Below, piece after piece: positions 38,169 through 64,000 of a stretch of DNA of 64,000 nt (position 1 is the stretch's first letter; each line of letters starts with the position of its first letter). The notes below the pieces were generated by a model. The model searched no databases and was not told where the DNA came from. It saw nothing but the letters and a program-made list of their open reading frames with translations. The position numbers were made by a program, and so were the translations under genes. This DNA comes from Syngnathus acus (taxonomy: Eukaryota > Chordata > Actinopteri > Syngnathiformes > Syngnathidae), in contig NC_051091.1 of assembly GCF_901709675.1 (NCBI RefSeq), forward strand, positions 1,919,967-1,983,966. Reading direction: 5' to 3'.

Positions 38169-38176
38169 TATAAAAG
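38169..38176 (+). promoter_or_regulatory. TATA box of second ora1-like gene
   Basis: GAGGCTATAAAAG lies 146 bp before the start codon. A palindromic TCCATTGGGA (38149-38158), one base off the EBF/Olf-1 core TCCCNNGGGA, sits 10 bp upstream. A homeodomain-like AAATTAATTTAAT is at about 38113. Both site types are known from olfactory receptor promoters; function here is inferred. Confidence 0.5.
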
Positions 38177-38314
38177 CCATCGAGTGCAATGTTAAAGAGT
38201 TGATTAACGCAATCAGCCCGTTGTCCACTTGCTCAGGTGAGATTGGTCGTGTGCCTTTCAGGAAGTGTGCCTCTGTCTGCTTGAACCCAAAATCCTGGTC
38301 CAGGCCACGGTGGC

Positions 38315-39253
38315 ATGGACCTGTGCGTGACCATCAAAGGCGTCTCCTTCCTCTTGCAAACAGGAATGGGCATCCTGGGGAACACCGTGGTGCTGCTGGC
38401 ATTCACCAATATCCTCTACGTAGAGCGCAAACTCCTTCCCGTGGACATGATCCTGTGCCACCTGGCCTTTGCCAACCTCCTGCTCCTGCTGACCCGCTGC
38501 GTGCCCCAGACCATGACGGTGTTCGGCCTCGTCGACCTGCTGGACGACGCGGGCTGCAAGGTGGTGATTTACGGCTACCGAATCGGTCGGGCGCTGTCTG
38601 TGTGCATCACCTGCATGCTCAGCGTGTTCCAGGCGGTGACCATCGCCCCAGCCGGGCCTCACTTGTCCAGGCTGAAGCCTGCCCTTCCCACCCTGGTCCT
38701 CCCTACTTTTGCCGGACTGTGGTTGCTCAACATGGCTATCTGCATCGCAGCTCCATTCTTCTCTATGGCGCCGCGGAACGGCACCGTCCCAGCCTTCACG
38801 CTCAACTTGGGTTTCTGCCACGTGGACTTCAGAGACAGCTTGTCCTACGTTATCAACGGGGTAGCGGTGTCTGGAAGGGATTTCGCCTTTGTGGCGTTGA
38901 TGTTAGGCTCTAGTGGTTACATTCTGTTGCTTCTTCACCGCCACAGACGGCAGGTGAGAGGCATCCGTCGCTCCCATCCGGCTGAGACCCGAGCGGGCAA
39001 AACCGTGATCACCTTGGTGGTCCTGTACGTCTTCTTTTTCGGCATTGATAATGTGATCTGGATCTACATGCTGACCGAGGCCAAGGTGTCTCCAGTGGTG
39101 GCGGACATGAGGGTGTTCTTTTCCTCCTGTTATGCATTCCTCAGTCCGTACTTTATCATCTCCTCCAACAAGAAGGTCAAGAACAAAATGATGTGTGCCG
39201 CCGAGCAGGACAAGTTGGTGTCAACTGACACTCAAGAGTCACACGACAAATGA
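38315..39253 (+). CDS. ora1: V1R-like olfactory receptor, ora1 type (copy B, tandem duplicate)
   Basis: This intron-free coding exon encodes a 312-residue seven-transmembrane V1R-like receptor. The first 29 residues equal those of copy A, and the TM2, TM3, TM6 and TM7 cores are nearly the same. Most substitutions fall in TM2, TM4, extracellular loop 2 and TM5 (for example MAICIAAPFF against MIIYVPALLF), where V1R ligand specificity is expected to lie. The glycosylation motif is Asn-Gly-Thr, and the loop-2 cysteine is FCHVDF. A longer upstream frame exists but lies in another frame and is not receptor-like. The offset from copy A is 3,360 bp in the same orientation. There are no stops or frameshifts, so both copies look functional. 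Confidence 0.88.
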   Translation: MDLCVTIKGVSFLLQTGMGILGNTVVLLAFTNILYVERKLLPVDMILCHLAFANLLLLLTRCVPQTMTVFGLVDLLDDAGCKVVIYGYRIGRALSVCITCMLSVFQAVTIAPAGPHLSRLKPALPTLVLPTFAGLWLLNMAICIAAPFFSMAPRNGTVPAFTLNLGFCHVDFRDSLSYVINGVAVSGRDFAFVALMLGSSGYILLLLHRHRRQVRGIRRSHPAETRAGKTVITLVVLYVFFFGIDNVIWIYMLTEAKVSPVVADMRVFFSSCYAFLSPYFIISSNKKVKNKMMCAAEQDKLVSTDTQESHDK

Positions 39254-39424
39254 CTTTCTCTTTTATGATAGACTATTATGACCCATCAACTGCTCTGTCT
39301 CTAAGCTTTACTGACTTAGCTATTAAGTGGAAACCCACAATCTTAAACAATTAGTTTATTGCAGCATTTATACTTATGTATGTTGTAAATATTGTTTTTG
39401 GTCAGAGTTATGGCATAAAGACAA

Positions 39425-39430
39425 AATAAA
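39425..39430 (+). terminator. polyadenylation signal of second ora1-like gene
   Basis: An AATAAA hexamer about 170 bp after the stop codon. Confidence 0.5.
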
Positions 39431-40471
39431 ACACAAATTGTAAAACGTGCACTTTTAAATCCAATTTAGATTGATAAGCTGGCAAAAGAGGCTGTGCCTG
39501 TCTTCACTAACGTACTAACTGTAGTACGCAGATGTTCAATACCTGTATTAAAACATTTCTATGTCAGAAATAATACATATTAAACATAAAGCATGCCGGA
39601 AACTCGAAATGTCGTATGTCGGCCCTGTCGTAAACCGAGGACCCTCTGTAAAGCAGACGCAATCGTATTGTTTCATGCTTCTCTCTGATTGGGCAAAGAA
39701 CAACCGTATGAAATCCTCGACTTTGTCTGAGAGGCAATAAATGTCTCTCGCCTTGCAAACTGCGTGATTCCAATAAGTGTGTTGAGTCGTTCAAGAAAAA
39801 GAGTTTTTCTTGTTATACCCTATTATTCAGTTATTTATCATCATTTTATCGGTGACATTTCTATTGTGGTCCTTAAAGTGCAGCAAATTCGCCTGACAAG
39901 CAAACTTTAGGAAATATAGCACAAACCCGGAAAAGAAAAGCGGAAGATTCTGTTGTGAAAACTGAAGGATGCTACGGAAAGCCCGAGATAAACTCATTAT
40001 GACTACTGGGTAAACTGTATACGCTTTTTAATGACATTCGTATAGTTTGGTTCATGTTTGCGTCGAGGACCGTGGAAGCCAACGCCCCAATCCAACTCTG
40101 GAGCACTGAAATATGGATTACAAAACTTTAGAATAACAATTAGACATCAAAGAGCAATAACAATATCTTGTAATGATTACATAGCGTCTTCCAAAATGTG
40201 CCAACCCTGCCATTCCTATAAGGTAAGTTTAGCGCCTTTGCTAGCAAGCCGACACGGCCTGTCTTCCGGGTTACCTGTTGCTTAGCCTTATATTAACCTT
40301 GGAGCCACATATACCCTGCCAGATCGCTTAATAAAATACCTCCCGGTTAAGTTCAGAGAGTTCATCGTCACCCCTCCTGTTTGTTTAGTGGTGTTTTCCT
40401 GTCCTCAGCTCGTCTGTGTACTCTGTGAAATGAGCTGACTCTGGGACCAGTGTTTTCAGCAACAAAACACA
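39431..40471. other. intergenic region and probable phtf 5' end
   Basis: No coding sequence is recognised. A GTAAGT donor at 40223 and a TTTTCAG acceptor at 40459 could bound a 5' UTR intron of the downstream phtf gene. The non-coding exon and promoter are not resolved. Confidence 0.4.
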
Positions 40472-44487
<4,016 letters not shown>

Positions 44488-45900
44488 TGTGAACGCGACA
44501 AAAGGACTTCTTGCCCGTCCGTCGCCTTCCAACTAGACGTGCAAAACTACTGACCGTCACATGACGGCTCATTCTATGAAGCGTCCACTTGAATGTGTTT
44601 TAACTTAGTTGGGAAAGTGAAAGAAATACTGTACAGTCAACTGTGGCATAGCACATGCCACGTAATGCCAGTAATTTAACAAAGGTGGGCATCTTAGATT
44701 TTTCTAAATTGATTTCAATTTCCAGCACTTACTGTATGTATTCATAGACTATGACCACTCTCTGCCTTTTCCATCAAGAACCACTGTCATGAAATTAACT
44801 ATGCAAGTAGGGAGATTCAGTTCTTATTCAGTGACAGTGCAAAGGTTGTCTGTCTTTTTATGTGCCTTTTGATAAATGGGTGACCAATCCAGGGCGTAGA
44901 CTGCCTTTTTCCCCAATGTGTCAGATGGGGTAGATTTCAACTCAGTGACCCTGAACAGGATAAGTGGTTTAGAAAAAGAATGGAAAATGATGTGTAAACT
45001 CACTGATTTTTTTACAGGAATTTTCCAACATTCCTAAAATATATTGATGATTTATTTCTTGAATGTTAACCTTGCACTGGGTCACACTGTCATGTGAACA
45101 TTATTTTGTGTAGCAAAGAAAGCAAGATGGTTAATGCATGGTGGGTGGGTGAACCATGTTATATTTTTTCCTATAGAAACTAGAGAAACTGACTAAAATG
45201 TCAGTAAGAAAGTGATACAATCATGTTTATGATTTTATATTATGAGCATTTGTGCACTTTTTGCAATAACAGTTCCTCATAGGGGTTTTTTTTAGAATGG
45301 GGTGGGGGTCTTACAGCTATTTAGATCATGAGTAGTACAATAAAATGTTTCCACTCCACTGGTGTTTATTTTTATTTTGGTAACATTTTTAATTAAACTT
45401 GTATGTACAATAACTTTTCATTGAATCGCGAATCAAGTATACATTAATTTTCTTATATTTCGACGCCGTGGTAATGTTCAAATTGGTTCGTAATCTAAAC
45501 ACAAAACTCGGGATTCGAACGTAATCGAAAATCCCGTTGTCGAAATGTGTGTCTCGTCTATAGGCATCTTTACGGTACTTTTGGGGGAGTTGGTGTGACG
45601 TAGTGACACACACCTCCGTCTTGGAAGGGCACCAGCCGGGCTCGGTACCCAAGGACGGTGCGACCGACACCTGCACTCACCCAACACCAGCGAGCGGCCC
45701 CGGTTCCGGACGTACAATTTACGAGGTATGAGGCAAACGATGAAGTTGTTGACGCGTTGGCAAACTGTGTGTTGCCAAGTTTCCCGCCTCGTCGTCGATC
45801 GGGCCGATGATGTGGCAGCGGAACCGATTCTCGTTTCGCGTCGATTCTCACAGCAACATATGTCATGAATATCTAACACAGTATTTTGTCATTTGTGTGC
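44488..45900. other. phtf 3' UTR and pfkfb2 5' region
   Basis: The phtf 3' UTR probably runs to the AATAAA at 45339. From about 45560 to 45850 the DNA becomes CpG-richer and contains a possible GTATGAG donor near 45724. It may be the pfkfb2 promoter and non-coding first exon, because the first coding exon has an acceptor (GTGTGCAG) ending at 45902. A decayed SINE tail is at about 44880-44990. Confidence 0.5.
45339..45344 (+). terminator. phtf1: polyadenylation signal of phtf
   Basis: AATAAA about 850 bp after the stop codon, followed by a T/G-rich stretch. Confidence 0.55.
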
Positions 45901-45922
45901 AGAAGTGATCCCTTCATTGCTC

Positions 45923-60627
<14,705 letters not shown>

Positions 60628-62493
60628 TGATAAAGAAACATCTTTGCACAAAATATGTACGAGTAAGTTTTTTTTTAGTTTGACTCCCCAGCAAAAATTT
60701 AGGATATGAATACGATATGATTGCCGCTAACTTAATTAACTTAACAGTAAGCACCAGTCTGGCAGTCTACTGAAAATTCATGTGTTGAGATTTTGAAAAA
60801 TATAAGAATGTATTCAAAAGCAAGCCATGTAGACACTTTAACACTCACAAGCATATTTCTTCTCTCTGAAACATGACTATTATTACTGTGGCTAACTGAG
60901 TTACTGCGTCTCTCTCCATGTATAGCTGCATGTCTGTATTATACCGCCCCCTCTTGGCCAAGGCATGCAAACCAGAAGGAGCAACACCATGAATATGATG
61001 CACAAACCAGTCAAATCTTTATATGCTATTTATGTTATTACCTTCTGTTTTACAATACTATAGTATTGTGGAAACGATCAGTTAGATGCTGATACTCGTG
61101 CCTTTTTAATTGCTAAAAGAGATTGCATTTAAAATAGTATAGTATTACAATGTTTTTTATCTCGTTTGTATTGTTGAACCCACTTGTATTTGCACGTCTT
61201 TTGGTCATATTTTAAAATGCAATTAAATAACTTTCATTGCACGAATGACTGGGTTTTTAATATTACTATTCTCTGGGCATCCATTTTTATTTTCTTTACA
61301 ATTCAAATTAAATGCAGATTGTTTTATTGTTATTATTAAAACAATTTATTTGGTCAAAGTCTGGTTCCTGAATATTGCAAGCCACATTTCCGGATGATTA
61401 CATTGACATTTTGACTTTAACCTTAATCATATTTCTCAAAACCAAATGTCAGTTTTATCACAAATATATAACATTTATTTTGCACAGCTTTTTTCTTGAG
61501 AATATGCCTCTTCTAAACCCAATTCAAATTTGTTTATAGTGTACTTTAAAATATTTATATAGTTATAGTAATAACTTTTTTTTACTACATTTACTTCAAC
61601 TTTGATAGAATGACGAAACGTGTGATGTTTTTTTTTTAATGGGCATACGTGTTGCCATATCACGGTAAGAATCCCCGTTTGTGAGCTATTAGAGAATTTA
61701 CGGTAGTGAACGCATCGTGGCGTCATGCTTACGTATCTGACGTATCGCCCCGCCCCCTGGCTGTGTAAGCATTGTTCGAGGCGTTGGAAACGGGCGGCTA
61801 CAGGTAACAAAAAACAAAAAGAAAGAAAGACAGCGGCCAATTAAGTTGTAGCGGCTGTCATTAAATGTGATCGGTTGTGTCGAGGACGAGAACAGGACGA
61901 AGACGGCCGCTCGGAGAGAAAATGTGCACTGAACGCTAAGTTAATGGACAGGTTAGCATGCTAGCCCAGGATAGCTTTGCTCGAAATACAATTACACATC
62001 ACCCACCCACCACCCTTCGTTCGGAATAATAACCAAAACTAAATACTATTTCTGGAGAGATTGCTTGTGAAGGCTAATAAGCTGAATGAAAACTTGTGGA
62101 ATGATGTCAAATGACACTGAATGACAGGAAATCTTATACATGGAATAAGCTGAAAATGTTGACGTTGGAATGATACAAATCGGTAAAAAATGTGGAAACT
62201 GGAGGTAAATTTAGTGAATGGAAAAAGAGTGAAATGGCTATAGATCTGATGAAGTTGGAAGTGGAGAGTGAAAAAGTCATGGAATAATTAAGTCATTGAA
62301 TAAAACAGTAAGCGAGTGGGTGACACCGTATGCGAGACAAAAAAGCGATAGGGAGAAAAACAGAAAGAAAACCATTGCATTTAAAAAAAAAAAAAAAGTC
62401 AAATGGATGTGTCATTTAGAAGTGTCCTAAACTTTATGTCCGAATTGTTGCTGTTGTCAATTTTCCCTATTTTTCCTCTTGCTGTCAGGCAGG
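60628..62493. other. pfkfb2 3' UTR, spacer and yod1 5' region
   Basis: AT-rich pfkfb2 3' sequence (an ATTAAA near 61213 is a weak polyadenylation candidate) gives way near 61700 to the CpG-richer yod1 5' region. From 61952 to 62488 is the predicted yod1 5' UTR intron. No other gene is seen. Confidence 0.5.
61700..61951 (+). promoter_or_regulatory. yod1: candidate yod1 promoter and non-coding first exon
   Basis: GC-richer DNA with a CCAAT box (GCGGCCAATTAAG at about 61833) and a GACAG/GTTAGC donor at 61951/61952. The first coding exon has an acceptor (TGCTGTCAG) ending at 62488, so an upstream exon is required. Confidence 0.4.
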
Positions 62494-63605
62494 ATGTTGC
62501 GTCTTCGCTGTAAGACCAAAAACGGTACTCACGTGATGCAAGGATTGACTCACCAATCGCGTGTGCAAGAGTTAAAAAGCAAAGTGGAGGAGCTGACCGG
62601 CATCCCCTGTGAGGTGCAGAAAATCATGGTGGGCTACCCACCTTCCAGCCTGGACCTGCGCAACGGGGACGCTCACCTCAAGGACTACCCAATCAAGTCT
62701 GGTATGACGTTTTTCTTTATTTGAAAGATATGGCATTGTGAAGAATTTGGCCCGAGTAGCATCTACAAGGTATCAATAAGGTTACTTTATAAATGAAGTA
62801 CTTTTTGGATGGTGCCGGTGTGAAAAGTTTTAGAATCACTGATGAAAAACCGAAGGCAGTGGAGGTTCTTCTGGAGTAACATGTTGTACTTGTGTGTCTC
62901 CCTCCCCCGACAGGCGACACGCTGATTGTGGAGGAGGAGAAAAACAAGCCCAAGTTGGGAACCCATCCTGTCGTGACCAAAACGCCTTGCCTGAACACCT
63001 TGCCGGCGCTGGCGCGCAGAGTGGTGCCGGCCGACAACTCCTGCCTGTTCACCAGCGTCAACTACGTGGTGGAGGGCGGCGTGTACGACCCGACGTGCAC
63101 TCCCGAGATGCGAGGCCTCATCGCCCAGATCGTGTCGAGCGACCCGGCGGCGTACTCGGAGGCCGTTCTGGGCAAGAGCAACGAGGACTACTGTGTCTGG
63201 ATCCGGCGCGGCGACACGTGGGGGGGCGCCATCGAGGTGTCCATCCTGTCCAAGTTCTACCAGTGCGAAATTTGCGTGGTGGATACGCAGACAGTGCGTG
63301 TGGATCGCTTTGGTGAGGACGCCGGCTACCGCAAGCGCGTGCTGCTCATCTACGACGGCATCCATTACGACCCGCTGCAAAGGGAGGCGCCGGGCTCGCC
63401 CCCTCAGACCGTCTTCTCCACCGGCGACGACGTCATCCTGGCGCAGGCCCTGGAGCTGGCCGACGAGGCTCGCCGCAAGCGGCAGTTCACGGACGTCAAC
63501 CGCTTTGCGCTGCGCTGCATGGTGTGCCAGACGGGCCTGGTGGGACAGAGGGAGGCACGCGAGCACGCCAAGGAGACGGGCCACACCAATTTTGGCGAGA
63601 TCTGA
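62494..63605 (+). CDS. yod1: OTU-domain deubiquitinase YOD1 (OTU1)
   Basis: YOD1 is a cysteine deubiquitinase that works with the p97/VCP segregase in ER-associated degradation. Coding exons are 62494-62701 and 62914-63605 (GTATGA donor, CGACAG acceptor, phase 1), giving 299 residues. Residues 1-80 form the UBX-like domain that binds p97 ([25 protein letters not shown]). The OTU core has PADNSCLF with catalytic Cys113 and YDGIHYDPL with catalytic His220, plus [13 protein letters not shown]-like and [13 protein letters not shown]. The C-terminus is a C2H2 zinc finger (Cys271, Cys274, His287, His293) ending TGHTNFGEI. The human protein is about 348 residues; the difference is the extra N-terminal segment before the UBX-like domain. 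pfkfb2 and yod1 are neighbours in human as well. Confidence 0.95.
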
Positions 63606-63941
63606 AACGTTGACTTGCTTTGGTTGTTTGTGCTACCCCTCCACATCTGTGGCCGTCTACCTCGGTGTTTCCCCACCCTTAGGCACATATTTTACGCAAG
63701 AAAAATCTCATGGCACGCCACCAGTAAGTATTAGTGCTTTGAAAAATCAACTAACTGCGATTCCCCACCAATATTGCAGTTGCCCTTTAATATGCAATTA
63801 TTTTCTAGGTCAAAATTGCTAATAATAATAATAATAATGACGATGATCCATAAATGTTTTCATTATATGCTAAGTGAACCATGAAGTAATAAGTAAGTCA
63901 AATATACTCTATTGATATATTTCAATTTGAGATATTTACTT

Positions 63942-63947
63942 AATAAA
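63942..63947 (+). terminator. yod1: polyadenylation signal of yod1
   Basis: AATAAA 337 bp after the stop codon, followed by a G/T-containing stretch. The intervening 3' UTR has an (ATA)n-like run near 63820 and no further coding sequence. Confidence 0.6.
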
Positions 63948-64000
63948 CACTGAGTGACAGTGTTTTAAGCCTTTACTGACACATTGACCAAACTCTGTGG

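Noticed and set aside
34891-38913. Alternative-frame arginine/proline-rich frames over the receptor genes
   Set aside because: They overlap the receptor reading frames in shifted phase and have low-complexity composition. The receptor frames have full seven-transmembrane structure.
62787-63584. 265-residue minus-strand frame opposite yod1
   Set aside because: It is antisense to the OTU catalytic exon, has no recognisable domain and exists because of the exon's GC-rich codon use.

Overview
This window is vertebrate nuclear DNA from a ray-finned fish, most likely a teleost. It has large introns with GT-AG splice sites, low gene density, tRNA-derived SINEs with (GGAT)n tails, LINE fragments and microsatellites. 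It also carries fish-type V1R-like (ora) pheromone receptor genes. No bacterial or organellar features are seen. I could not determine the species.

Layout. Positions 1-19.2 kb hold the 5' part of a plexin-A gene on the minus strand, probably plxna2. A CpG-rich candidate non-coding first exon lies near 18.9-19.2 kb, followed by an 11.4-kb intron. The large first coding exon (sema domain) is at 6.17-7.33 kb and the second coding exon at 3.05-3.23 kb; the rest of the gene lies beyond the left edge. Positions 19.2-31.6 kb are intergenic and contain repeats, including a tandem pair of hairpin (long-TIR) elements and a perfect 180-bp TATC array. Positions 31.6-39.3 kb hold three intact one-coding-exon receptors: an ora2-like gene on the minus strand, head-to-head with two tandem ora1-like genes on the plus strand. 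The two ora1-like copies share about 80% of their residues and duplicated upstream DNA. Positions 40.5-45.3 kb hold a 15-coding-exon phtf gene encoding a multi-pass ER membrane protein. Positions 45.9-60.6 kb hold pfkfb2, the bifunctional fructose-2,6-bisphosphate enzyme. Positions 62.5-63.95 kb hold yod1, an OTU deubiquitinase of the p97/ER-associated degradation pathway. plxna2, pfkfb2 and yod1 are also linked on human 1q32, which supports the names.

The most unusual object is an 8.9-kb insertion in pfkfb2 intron 5. Two nearly identical hAT-type deletion derivatives (about 540 bp each) flank 7.8 kb of telomere-like (CCCTAA-rich) higher-order satellite. The whole composite is bounded by one perfect 8-bp target-site duplication. 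It looks like a satellite carried between two short transposons, or brought in by recombination with a circular intermediate.

The genes do not form a pathway. The three receptors share a regulatory landscape: a TATA box at a fixed distance in the ora1 copies, a similar one in ora2, and a duplicated 240-265 bp upstream block. The other genes are independent housekeeping or developmental genes. Exon boundaries were placed by hand from splice motifs, reading-frame continuity and remembered family sequences. No alignment or database search was run.
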